Below are positions 1 through 11,235 of a DNA stretch of 25,949 nucleotides, one piece after another. The stretch is taken from assembly GCA_001970855.1 (NCBI GenBank), contig LSSN01001338.1:1-25949 (forward strand), in the 5' to 3' direction. The notes below the pieces were generated by a model that did not search any database, was not told where the DNA came from, and worked only from the letters and a program-made list of their open reading frames with translations. The position numbers and the translations under genes are program-made. This DNA is from Smittium culicis (Eukaryota; Kickxellomycota; Harpellomycetes; Harpellales; Legeriomycetaceae). How positions within the stretch are numbered: the stretch's first letter is position 1; each line of letters opens with the position of its first letter.

Positions 1-20
1 TATCTATCTATCTATCTATC
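1..20. repeat. TATC microsatellite
   Basis: Five perfect tetranucleotide units of TATC run from the first base of the window, so the repeat may continue to the left. It is a simple-sequence repeat with no coding content. Confidence 0.9.
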
Positions 21-194
21 AATTAATCAAATGGTAAAAGTGATAGATTGTAATATGTAATAATACATTAAACTGATAGATAATAATTGATAAAAATTAA
101 CCAAAGCATGGAATATGAAAAAATTAAAACACCAAAAAGCTGAAGTCTAATCAAATATAAAAAAATTAAAAAAAAGTGCTATCAGTTTTTTAAC

Positions 195-735
195 TACTAT
201 TAACAGCGGAAAAAATTTTACCTTTGAATGGTAAAGGTCCAAAAAATTGGCACAGTGTACAGAGATGTATATATTGAATAGGTATTTTTTTATTGGTGTA
301 TGATACTAAATATAATTTTTTAGTTATAAATTTTGCCAATGGAAATTTCGAAAAACAGCCTACCCTTGAACGAGAAAGGTTCAAAAAATGAGCACAAATT
401 ATAATATTGTATACTACTTTAAGTATATTTATAGTAGTGTTTGATACTAAGTAGTATTGTTTTAGGTATATATTTTACCAACGGAAATGGTGAAAAACAG
501 TCTATATTTGCGCAGGAAAGGGCGTAAAAATGAGCAAAGCATACATCAGTTTATAGAATTGTATAAAACACAATATGTGTAATATTATATTTGCTACTAA
601 GGTTCGATTTTTAATTTTTTCAGCCAATGAAAATGGCGAAAAACAGTCTACATTTGCGCAGGAAAGGTCCTAAAATCGGACATAGTGTATATCTTAGTGT
701 ATAGTTTTGATACATCTGTCAATTTTAATTTATTT
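195..735. repeat. Tandem repeat, about 142 bp x 4, diverged
   Basis: Four degenerate units follow each other. The AAAGG anchor falls at 233, 375, 517 and 663, a spacing of 142, 142 and 146 bp. The CCAA anchor falls at 336, 478 and 624 with the same steps. Each unit has a better-conserved core of about 55 bp (CCAAyGGAAAtgGcGAAAAAC, then a G-rich GCGCAGGAAAGG part, then AAAAATGAGC), followed by about 85 bp of diverged AT-rich sequence. Units 3 and 4 share the most and unit 1 is the most decayed. No reading frame runs through it. It could be a short satellite block or the internal repeats of a DNA transposon. Confidence 0.75.
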
Positions 736-739
736 ATAT

Positions 740-973
740 TTACTTCGTGTAAATTTTTTTTCTGCCCAGATTTACCCAGAACAATTTCCAGAAAGAAATA
801 TTTTTCTTGACAACCATTTGTGGAGTTCTGAAATTCAAAGCCCAATCATCATAACAACTATTTTTTTTCAATAATTCAATCATATTAATCGAGCGATTTA
901 AATTTCTATTTGTTACTTTTTTAAGGGTAATTATAAAAACAAAAATATTTGGCGAATAAAATTGAAGAAGCAA
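740..973 (-). other. Short unidentified reading frame, possible coding relic
   Basis: A 77-codon frame starts at ATG and has a more protein-like middle (roughly residues 25-60, with DDWALNFRTP and a Trp-rich stretch) than the surrounding random AT-rich frames. It lies between the 142-bp repeats and a CCC-type end at 1061-1074. I do not recognise a family. It could be a fragment of a transposon gene or a chance frame. Confidence 0.15.
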
Positions 974-975
974 AA

Positions 976-3900
976 TAACGATTTAATTTTGGTAGACTAT
1001 TTTTGACCTGCTGAACAGGAACGCTCATTTTTGAAAAAGGTCATTTTTGATCTACCGCTCGGGAAAGGGGTTAATGGTGTAATCACTTTAAAATTTCGAG
1101 CGATATATTGCATAAACCCGCATAAAAAATTTATTTCCAATAAAAAATATAATTATATTTTTTTTTTTGTTAGTAATAGTTTCAAAATATTATTTTTCGG
1201 TAGAAATTTTGTTTTTCATTTTCAATAAAACCAATAATATTAATTTTTTTAGAGTGGTCATTAAATGATGATATTCTGAAATAAAATTATCATTTCGCTC
1301 AGAACCTTCCATATGGGGGATTCTAAACGAAGAGAGCACTTTCTTGAAGTTAATTTTTATTGACTTGGATATTCATTAGCTGCTAATATTATTGGCAGAA
1401 TTAAAAAGGCATCTCAATTTTTTTATTTATTCATTTAATTTTGAAATTTTATTTGCTAAAAAAAGAATTAATTAACTCATTGGCTATAATTTTTTGAATC
1501 TCTATTTATACACTGTAACACTTTTCACTATAAAACGACTCCTCCATAAATAACAACCCATATTTCATTATATATACCACTGGTATATTATTTTTGAAAT
1601 TATAACTTCAAATAATTGTCTCTATTTTTATACCTAGATCTATTATTTAATTAGCAGAAATCAAATTTGGCTTGTTGAAATTTAACATTACCTGATTTTG
1701 TAATATGTTTATAAATATATAAATATTTTTTACAAATAATATATTTAGGAAGCTAATACTATTATATTTTAAAAATATGCTCTCATTCGTAAAAAACTGT
1801 TCATTTCGATTTCACTATCAAAAATGACAGAATTTTTTATGGAATATACAGCAATCCTAGTGATATACTAAATTATGGTGATTTTAATCGACAATCGCAT
1901 ACCTCCAATGAAGAGGAATATGTATATCTATAATAAAATCGAATAGATAAATGATAGACTTATTCTTTAGTGAGAGCTTTTAGTATTTCAAGTTTCAAAG
2001 AATTATTTTACTTTTATTCTCGAAATATAATTATAAAAATTAAATTAATGTTCTATAATTTCAAAGTGGTCTTGAATTTTCAATTTTTGAGTGGTAGTAA
2101 AAATGTGCCGACAAAAAGTTTTTTGAGGATTAATCTTACTATATTATTTTTACTAATAGTCTAAACATGTCTTTCTCTGATAATCATTGAAATTCTCAGT
2201 ATAATATAAATAATTTCAAATTTAGCCATTCCCCATATTCTGTTAGCGGTAAGAAAAAAATTCTAAAATAAGGCGATTTAAATAAAGTTTATTAATTCGT
2301 ATATTGACTGAAATAAAGTATAAGAAAAATTAATATTTTTTGATATCCTTTTCTTGAAGTAAAATAACGCAGTATTTATAGATATCTCTATTCCCTTCAA
2401 ATAACACGATACAATTATATTTATGATTGTGTATTTGAAGTAAAGATCTTTGTATAAAATTAGTGAATTATATGTAACCAAGATTAAAAGTAACTTGTGG
2501 TGTTATTTCTATGCATAAAGGGTTTTAACCCCAGGTATTGGATTAAAAAAGGACATGTTTTGAGACACCCCTTTCTGAAGATACTTAAGTATAGCATCAT
2601 AATCATAAATCAATAAAAATATAAGTTAACAAACTAACATTCTATTATTTCCGATGGTTCATTGGTACATAATAATTATGTTTCTTTCAACAAAGAAACA
2701 TAAATAAACCCATTTAGGGAACCATAAAGGAAAAATTTCTGATTTTTCTTTGACCAATGCAATCAGATGTACTATTGATACCCATTCAAAACCCGATTTA
2801 ATCCTAAAAGTTTTTTTCTAGCTTATCCGCAAATTTTTTTTATATAATTCAATCCCTTAAATAAATCTGAACTTATTTCGCTCGCTTAATAAACAGCTTG
2901 GGTTTCATTTTGATCTCCAATTGTCTTTTGATACTAATAATAATCTCAAATGTATTATTTCACCTAACTGTTATTTATGGCCATTCCTCTTTAGTTTAGA
3001 TTTGAGAAATATATTCAGCTACATTTTTTTTAAAACTCTGAATTTTCAGGAAATTAAAAAACTATAATTATATCAACTTTTAGTTTTGATAAAGTTGAAG
3101 GATTTTTTTTTATAGTACCTTTAGTTATACATCTGGCAAATTTGAGGCTTATATACACGAAAAAAGTTAAATTGAATAGCTTGCAGGAAATATGAAAAGG
3201 ATTAAAAATTTAAAATTTAAAGTTATTAAATATAATAAGCGAAATATTCATTTACAGAATCTAATAATTAATTTAATTTAAATTACAAAATATTAATAAA
3301 TAAGAAAGATCGCAGGAAAAAAATCATGATTGTTACTAACCTAAGAAATTTGAAAAAATTCTATAAATAGGCTATTGGTAATTATCAAAATTTAAATAAG
3401 TTATAATAAAATATTTTTGAATATTATGAATTTAATACATAATCTGAATCTATTTCAATATATCTTCTAGAAAACCATTAAAATAACATCTAAAGCGATA
3501 TCTTATAAGATAATAAACCTGAAGCCGGCGAATAATATATCTAAAATTATAATTATATCTTTATAAATTCAAAAATAAAGACTATTTAGTATCCAATTAG
3601 CCGGTGGAGTGGGGTTGAATATTCTACTAAATTTCATGGATCATTAAACTTCATTTTGTTAATTTACTAAAGAGTAAAAATTCTTTCAGTAATAAAAATA
3701 TATGAATTGTTTCTCTGTCTCTAGTTAGCGAAAATATGATAATTCTAATTCATACTTTTATGGTATTAATAAATATAATTCTCGAAAAATACTGAATTTT
3801 TCTCTCATAGTTCTGATTTAAAAATAGGATCTGTTGATAAAATATTATCAAAATACAATCTCAGTTAAAAAAAAACTGTAATAGGTTGATTAATATCTGA

Positions 3901-6900
3901 TATTCGAAATATTCTGATAAAATTCTATCAATATGAAACTAAATTTCATATTCTACTCTGGAGCACATTCAGAGCGTTGAATTACAATCCCTTTTTATAC
4001 AATTACCATAGTTATTAAGATTTTTATTTAATTATTATTAATAGGAGTTAGTGTTATTTAAATTTTCAATATTTGTTTATAGATAAATTTTAATAATTCT
4101 GCTTTTAATTTAAGCCCAAAAAATACTTATTTATGAATATAAATCGGTTTTAATTATGTAATAATTCTTAGTTGAACATTAATTCTCTAGAATATTAATT
4201 AGTTAATTTTGGCTATTTTTTTCACTCGTGCCTATAATAGAAACAATAATAAAGGATATTTTTATATAATCAAAATTTTTACTTCGAAATTAATAAAAAT
4301 ATTCAATGTTATTAATTTACTAATTTAATCAAAAAATAAAATCATATTAACTATAAAAGAAGAGATTATACTATAAGTGGTTTTTAAAATTAAATTATCA
4401 ATTTTTTTTTATATGATGAGTAAGAAAAATTTTTTTGCACAAAATTTACGGTTATTTTATTATTAATTTGCATAATAATTTCAATTTTCATTTAGACATA
4501 TTGCTTATTCATTAATTAAAAAATATCATAATGTTTTTTAATTAATTACTATCATAAACAGTCAACTCAAAATATTCTCTAAAGTATCGGAATAACTTGC
4601 TCATTTTTTTTTAAATAATATCACTATACATTAATAAGAAGTTACCCTTAAAGAAAAACGAAAAATCGAATTTATTATTTTTTTGCATTATTAAATTTAT
4701 TCCTCAGAAAATTTGAACTGATTTAAACTTGGAAATATTATATCTCGTATTTTTTTTTTCCAATTAATTAATTTTACTAAATTATATAAAAGTTTTAATA
4801 ATCTTCAAGAAAAACATTTTCAGCAGGATTTTTTTTCAAGCTTACATAATATGGCTTTAGAGAATTTTTTTAAAAATTAATAATGCTGAAACTTTCAGGC
4901 TTGAATCAAATCATCGGAACAATAAATCATCTAGTTTTTTTAATATAAATGAAAATTTAGACAAAGTTTTGGACATTTTACACTTATAATACTCTGGAGA
5001 TATTTTAAGAATATGGAAGAAATGATAGATATAAACACATTAAACAATAAATTAGGATAATAAAAGAAATTAAATATAGATTATAGAATATTTATTTTAC
5101 CATAATGAAATGAAATTTACTAATGTAATTTCAATATGAGGATAATTAGATATATAGATTCTTTAATAGTATATATAACTTCAGTTAAACTTTAAATATA
5201 ATCTGCGGCATCGAAGAAAAAAAGTGTCCTGGAAAATAAAAAAAAGTGATAATTTTTATGACAGATAAAAAATTTTGTGTTCATAACCTCATAAATAGAA
5301 AATCTTTTTCGAAAGCTCAAACGCATAATAGAGTATAATATATGGGTTATTAAAGTAATATTACGAGCTTATACTTGTATTTATTTGATATTTATCCTGA
5401 TTTAAACTTAATTTGATACTAAAAAATATCAATGGCTTATAAAAATAAAAATCATGACCTGAAAAAATTTCTACGATAAAATTTTGATGTTTTTAGATAT
5501 TAATTATATTATAACAGTTGAAAATTACTTTAGATATTTTCTGAAAATATAAATTTTATTTTAAAATATTTAGATAATATGATAGTAATATAATATAGAT
5601 ATTTAATACATTCTGAAAATAATAATTTTAATTTTAAATTATAGAATTTAATTCAATAATGTGGCTTTTCTCTTATTTTAAAAATACATTTTTCATCGAA
5701 TTTTGGATATTATAAAAAAATTTTTTTTTCTATGGAACCATTTAGAGTAAATATAAAAAAATTTTCTAAAATTTTATTATACCAAAAAATATATATGTAA
5801 TTTTATTAAAATCGAATTGGAACTGCTGAATTTCAACGTTTATCGGAAATTCTAAAATCCTATACTAACTTCAAAAAACCTTTATAATTAAATTATCATT
5901 ATAATATAAGGGAATTCTTGTGGTCAATATAAATATCCTGATCCATTTTCCCAGAATTTTCTTAGTTTTTCATGAAAAGATTTTTTAACTCTTTTTATTG
6001 AAAAATAATTTGGTAACAATAAAAAATAAATAATTTATTTCTATATTTTATGGAATCGCTATTACGTTACTTTAGATAATAATAGATATCAGAAAGTATG
6101 ATTCAGTAATCTAAAAAAATAATTAATTTGAAGAAAAATCTAATCACACAAAGAAAAAATAGATCGAGAAATAAATTTAATATTTAAATAGGATGAATAG
6201 AAATAAAAGTGATATCAGAAATAAATTATAAAAAAAATAATTACAATTTTATTTATATTATCATTTACAAGATTTTAATTAGAAAAGCTTAATATTGCGA
6301 TTCTTTATATAAGTTCAATAATTAATGTTAATAAATACGCATTTATGGTCTATAATAAATTGAGTACATACTTGCTAGTCTTTACACAGTTAATTTCTAT
6401 TTATCAATTAAATTCTTTTTTTTTAAACTTTATTAAAATATCCCTTTAGCTTTTTTAAAGCAAATTTCAAACTTAAAATTACTCAAGATCAATTATTCCA
6501 AAAATTTTATTTGCGAACTACATAATTATAATAAAATTATGCTCTAATATTATAATGAAAATATATTTCATTTTTTTCTAATATTTAATTTTTAAAGTCA
6601 CTTTAATTAAATTTTTATATTCTATTACTTTGATGTGCTAATAATATAATAAATCTTATATTTAAATTTAAATTTAAATTTTATTCTTTTTAAGAAAATC
6701 ACAGCAATTTTAAATTTAGTAAAATAACGAAAATTTTATTCAAAATTTTTTTAAAATACTAAAATTCATTGTCATTTATGACTTTAATTAAGATAATTGA
6801 TTTATTTGTGATTATTTTTCGGGCCATAAAGCTCCGAAAATATAGAATTATGCTCTATAACGTCGCATTAAACTTTATTTTTTGACACAATAATATTTAT

Positions 6901-7031
6901 TAATCTAAATAAATTAGTCTAAAAATAAACAAATATCGATCGGAAATACTTTTAGTTATCATTAGTTAATTATAAAGTATTAATTTTATCTAGTAATTTT
7001 TTATGAGTAATAGGATGGTAGACAGAGTAAT
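976..7031. other. AT-rich noncoding stretch
   Basis: About 6 kb is dominated by A/T runs. No frame is long enough or protein-like enough to support a gene, I saw no tRNA box A/B pair, and no splice-linked exons were found on either strand. It contains scattered hairpins, such as that at 2676-2703. It also contains a few motifs resembling the ends of the 13.3-13.8 kb elements: GGGAAAGGGG-TTAA at 1061-1074 and AAAGGG-TT-TTAA-CCCC at 2517-2532. Decayed transposon remnants are a reasonable explanation, but I cannot assign them. Confidence 0.6.
2676..2703. other. Perfect 12-bp hairpin with 4-nt loop
   Basis: The arms TTATGTTTCTTT (2676-2687) and its exact reverse complement (2692-2703) enclose CAAC. 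A second, weaker arm pair surrounds it: ATGGTTC at 2654-2660 with GAACCAT at 2719-2725, and CATTGGT at 2660-2666 with ACCAATG at 2753-2759. No gene adjoins it, so a transcription-terminator role is not supported. It may be part of a palindromic transposon end. Confidence 0.5.
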
Positions 7032-7289
7032 TTAAATGTACATTTTTGTCGCGATGAACCCTTTAATGAGTGATTTTTTCAAAGGCATATAATAGTTTTT
7101 ATTTTCCCTTATGTTTCTAGTTTTAGGTTTTAAATAGCACTTTTTAAAATTTTCTGCTGTGATATAATCAGACTTTCTAATTATTTTTTCTACTTTAACT
7201 TCTGTTCTGTATGATTTTGTGGAAGGTACACCAAGGATGCTATGAGCGTAGATTTTGAACATATTTTTATTAGTTAATATTTTATCCAT
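7032..7289 (-). other. Unidentified 85-codon reading frame
   Basis: This is the longest uninterrupted frame in the first 11 kb. It starts at an ATG, ends in a stop, and is Lys-rich and basic, with a non-repetitive middle (HSILGVPSTKSYRTEVKV). I recognise no domain, signal peptide or membrane segment. It lies downstream of the decayed LINE at 9.0-11.15 kb and on the same strand, so it may be a leftover of that kind of element. A chance frame is also possible. Confidence 0.2.
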
Positions 7290-8999
7290 CTAGCTAATGT
7301 ATCATTAGGAGCTCATTTCGACTTCAATAAAAGTGAAAAAAACGTATTATCGCCTGTTTTACATTTAGATTAGCTATTTTAAATTCTAAATATATTTTAA
7401 ATATTTTTACTACGAAGGTTTTTAAATCTTCATTTTAGGGTGCTGATTATTCAAATTTCGGGGTTTCCACTTAATTTTTCCTAAACCAAAAGTACAAATC
7501 TTTTTGATCATCTTAAATTTTATTTTTGGGTTTGATTATTATTCTTATTTTTCTTCTTCACCTCTAATAAGCGGATATTGATTAAGGTATTACTGATTTT
7601 TCTAAAAGATTTTGTAATTAAATTTTGAAATAGGTCCCCAAGTGTTGAAATTATTTAAAACAGTGCTAATTTTTTAAGATATAAACTTATATGGTACATG
7701 TTCTTCTGTTTTTAATCCTTTTAAAATTTTTTCGTTATTTAAATTTTAAATTATTTGTTATTTTAATTGTAATCATAACCAATGTTCAAATAATATAGTA
7801 AAGTAAAATAAAATAAAAATGACATTGGTTTTTTTAATTATGCGATGAAATTTGAATTATTATTATATATACCGATAAAACAATAAATCCACTTTGAAAG
7901 TCTTTTTGAAGAATGTTTAATAGGCGTTATTTAAGTTTGGTTAATTTAATATTAATAAAATTTAAGGAATAAATTAAAAATGATAAAAAATATTCATTTC
8001 AAATTGGTACCTTTTAAAGTTAAATATAAAAAATCAGATTTTAGTAATTCTCTGATAAAAGCTTTTCAGAGATCATTAGAATTTTTTCCAATGAATTAAA
8101 AGGCATGTAAAAAACACATTATTTCTAATCAATTGAACTAATTAAAATTTTAAGTCCAATTATATTTGACTGTAATATGTTATTAATTTAAAATTGAATT
8201 CAATTTGTGACTTCAAGACTCTATTTTTGTAGAACAGAAAAAAAATATTTAATTATGGTATAGATCTGCCGGTTATTCTCAGTCATATAGTTGAAATGTG
8301 TATTTTACAGTAAGCTCTCTGAGCTGGCAAATATTATAACTAAGAAGCATTGTTTTTTTATTTCATGTAGATAAAATCCTTCCTGTCAATAAAGTTTCAC
8401 CCTTGATAAATTGATCTTTTTAAAATATTTCATAGAATCAATTGTGAATATTGAAGGCCAATATTCTGCGTTCAAGAATGATCCATTTATCATTTTACCT
8501 TATAAAATTTTTATAAAAAAACAATTTATTGATTCTACTATTATTTTTAAAAAGATTTTTTATTTTATACTATATTAATTATAACAATAAATATTTGAAA
8601 ATTGAAATTATTTTATTTTAGTGGAACGCAGTTGGATATATTTGATAAAACTAAAATTTTCTACATTATGTGAAATGGTAGTGAATCATAAAAAACTATA
8701 AGCGCAATAGACAACTATAGGCTAATTAAAAATGATTTGCAGACTTAGAAATCTAATTTTGCAATTTATTACAGTTATTTTGAAAAAAAAAAAGTATAAA
8801 ATTCCAACATATAAAACTCTTATATAACATTCGAAGATTTTCGTGAAAAATGGTTCAGCAATACGAATAATATTGTTCCAAATTATCAAATATAATATGA
8901 AAATCCAATCGTTTTACCATAAGGGACGTATAATAACTGTAAGATGGAAAAAAAGAAAATTCATAAACTAAATTTACGAAAATTTGACACCTATGAGAG
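7290..8999. other. AT-rich stretch with scattered minus-strand protein-like remnants
   Basis: No gene can be supported. On the minus strand, about 8495-8400 reads without a stop for some 35 codons and looks protein-like (contains NAEYWPSIFTIDSMKYF), then meets stops. Other short pieces are similar. This is where the reverse transcriptase of the adjoining LINE would be expected, since its ORF1 and endonuclease lie at 9.3-11.15 kb on the same strand, but I found no YADD-type or QGDPLSP-type motif here. Confidence 0.35.
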
Positions 9000-9289
9000 T
9001 TTAAATCTCAGAAAGTTTACTATATTAGCGACGAGCAAGATTGGACTGCTAGGTATAATATCAGAAGGGGTATGCACAAACTGTATAATTTGCAGTTATA
9101 AAATTCTAGATCTTTGGTAGTTTCACTTTTTAATATTTATGAATTCTTTAACGGATTGGTGATAACTAGAGCTTGTAAAATTTCCAAAAGTAGCATTACT
9201 GGCTTGATTTCCACTAGTCCTACCCTGTTTTGATCTCAGAAAAATAAAAATCACAGGATGTTTTGAACCCATTTCAGTACAGCGATTGA

Positions 9290-9660
9290 TATCTCTCCTA
9301 ATTAATTGTTTAACATAATTTCGTAAAACTGTGCTTCATTATTCATGTGTACAATTTAAACTCCTCCAATGATGATCACAATACTGCTATATATTATTTA
9401 AGCCGTAAACCATTCTTTATGGGAGGTTTTAATGCAGCTTCATAATTCTGCTGAAAGTCCTTGGTGCTGTTTTTAATCTAGTTTACACAGATAAAAAATC
9501 GTAAATAGTATTCAGGCGCATAAATCGAAACGATATTAATGGGAATTTTGTAGAGTGGGTTATAGATGTTTTATTATTTGACGAAATATTAATTATATAG
9601 TCTCTACGTAAACAAAAGCTTATTAAAGATTTTATCCCTTCGATTTTGAAGCTATCTATT
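9290..9660 (-). pseudogene. LINE AP-endonuclease domain, degraded
   Basis: Read on the minus strand, 9540-9511 gives INIVSIYAPE, the IYAP signature of the apurinic-like endonuclease of non-LTR retrotransposons. After one stop and a protein-like stretch, 9379-9359 gives VIIIGGV, matching the family motif hhhGGDFN with the catalytic Asp-Phe-Asn lost. It continues after another stop as VHMNNEAQFYEIM. In a live element this domain nicks the target DNA to prime reverse transcription. Here in-frame stops (near 9480 and 9357) and at least one frameshift between the two motifs make it non-functional. The motif spacing is longer than usual (about 50 residues against about 30-37), suggesting a small insertion. 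Confidence 0.6.
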
Positions 9661-9789
9661 ATGACCTATTAGTTTACAATATTCATTTCTAATAATTGTA
9701 TGATTACTTGCGGTTATCTTTTAGAAAAGGTAGCAAATTAATTTTATGTTTTTTTATTTCCAGCGCATTCATAATTCCTAATTTTAAAT

Positions 9790-11150
9790 ACTATTATACA
9801 AAAAATCCGATTTCAAGCGTAACAACTTCTATGAGAGTATAATACTTCTTTGAGTTTGAAGTTATTGGCCAAATGAAATCTTTTTGCATTCATTTTTTAA
9901 AGTATTGCGAGTCAATCCGTTTCCCCCGTTCTATGAAAACAGAAAGAATTAATTTTGTAAGGCTTTTTATATTGATATATTTTATGGGCTGTTTTGGTTT
10001 TTAGAGTTTTGAAGGTTTTAATCCAATATTTGTAGATTTATTAATTTTCCAGGGTATTTTGAATTTATAATTTCCCCCTGGTAGTTATGTTCCCCTGATC
10101 ACCAGTGTATTTGATTCCCGGATACAAAAGTGGAGTTTTTTAAAGTTTTTTTATTTTTTGGAAAATTGCTACAGCACGTGTTATTCATTAGGTTTGAGGC
10201 ATTTAATCTTCAGTTAAATTTATGTCAAATATCATATCTTGAGATACCACTTTAACGATTTTTTTTGGCTCATCAGTAATTGATGTCATATATTATAATA
10301 TTTGAATTTAAACGAAACGTCTCGGTTGATTTTTGTTCGTTTTATATTATAGTGCCTTGCTGATATATCTATCGTGCCTGCTTATTTGACACAAACTTTC
10401 AATTTTCCCAATGGTGTCTTCATGGAATAGATATCATTTTTCTGGAGTGCAGAAATTAGGATCTGTGGTTCCAATTTCTTTAAAGTAGCCTTATTGTTGC
10501 ATACTGTAATGATTTCGGCGAATTTCCATTTATGCGCATAATAAATGGAAAATATGCTAAGTTCTTGTTAACTTTCATTTATTGCTTCAAAAAAAAAAAA
10601 AAAGCTAAGTGTAGTCTCTGTCATAGATTAAAGCTTAATGATGCCCCTCGGTATTATATTTATATTGGATTCGATCTATGTAATATTAAGGATATCTTGT
10701 TCAGATTCAGATTGTAACTTATCTTTTATTTTCTGGTTAAAAGCTGAGATTGATAGTTGAGTTATACTCAAATATTTGAATTAGACTACCATGGGTGTAT
10801 AACGTCTGTTTTTTATAGCAGTAACTGCCTGAGGTATCAGTTTGTGATAATAGCCATTTTTGGATATTCATTCTTGAATTTTGAGGCTAAGGACCCAATA
10901 TAAGTTTTGATAGGAGCCAATTTAGGTGATGTAAATTGTTATAGCGTTCTTTCTACAGCTTGAATACAGGGTTTAAATATTTCTTGTAATTTTTCGAGAG
11001 TCGCATTGAGAACTTGATCTTTTACTTTAAGGATTGCGGCACTGTATTGTTGTACTGCTTGTTACTGTTGGATTATATTGTTTATGATTTGATTAAATAA
11101 TTTTATTCTTTATTCTATGTTGTTATCTTGGATATATTTATGAATAATTT
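9790..11150 (-). pseudogene. LINE ORF1-like (gag) region, degraded
   Basis: On the minus strand a protein-like reading can be followed in pieces from about 11145 down to about 9815, broken by stops and frame changes. It begins with a Gln/Asn-rich segment, then a helix-like segment (AAILKVKDQVLNATLEKL near 11040), then a lysine-rich segment (KIKDKLQSESEQDILNI near 10730). A later piece ends in TPLGKLKV (10416-10393), and a last one contains NAKRFHLANNFKLKEV (about 9890-9845). The order, directly 5' of the endonuclease remnant on the same strand, is that of a LINE ORF1 (RNA-binding, gag-like) followed by ORF2. I do not recognise a specific ORF1 fold, so the call rests on position and on coding-like composition. 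Confidence 0.45.
10589..10603 (+). repeat. A15 homopolymer
   Basis: A run of 15 adenines lies inside the ORF1-like remnant, where it reads as poly-T on the coding (minus) strand and interrupts the frame. It is probably homopolymer slippage in a neutral sequence rather than the tail of a plus-strand retrocopy, since nothing plus-strand and coding ends here. Confidence 0.8.
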
Positions 11151-11210
11151 TTTTTTTTGAAATTTATTATTGAATTAGTAAAAAATTTTAATTGTTAAAT
11201 GTAAATATTT

Positions 11211-11231
11211 GAAAAGAAAAGAAAAGAAAAG
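11211..11231. repeat. GAAAA microsatellite at the LINE 3' end
   Basis: Four GAAAA units plus a G lie about 25 bp beyond the last codon of the reverse-transcriptase remnant, which on the minus strand is its 3' end. Many LINEs end in a simple repeat, so this probably marks the 3' boundary of the 11.2-13.1 kb element and separates it from the ORF1-like remnant that starts at about 11150. Confidence 0.6.
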
Positions 11232-11235
11232 TCGC

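Noticed and set aside
195..735. CRISPR array
   Set aside because: The units are about 142 bp and diverged, without short identical repeats and unique spacers, and the locus is eukaryotic.
10532..10717. A small plus-strand protein with a CSLC motif
   Set aside because: It reads through an A15 run as a lysine tract and lies antisense to the LINE ORF1-like remnant.
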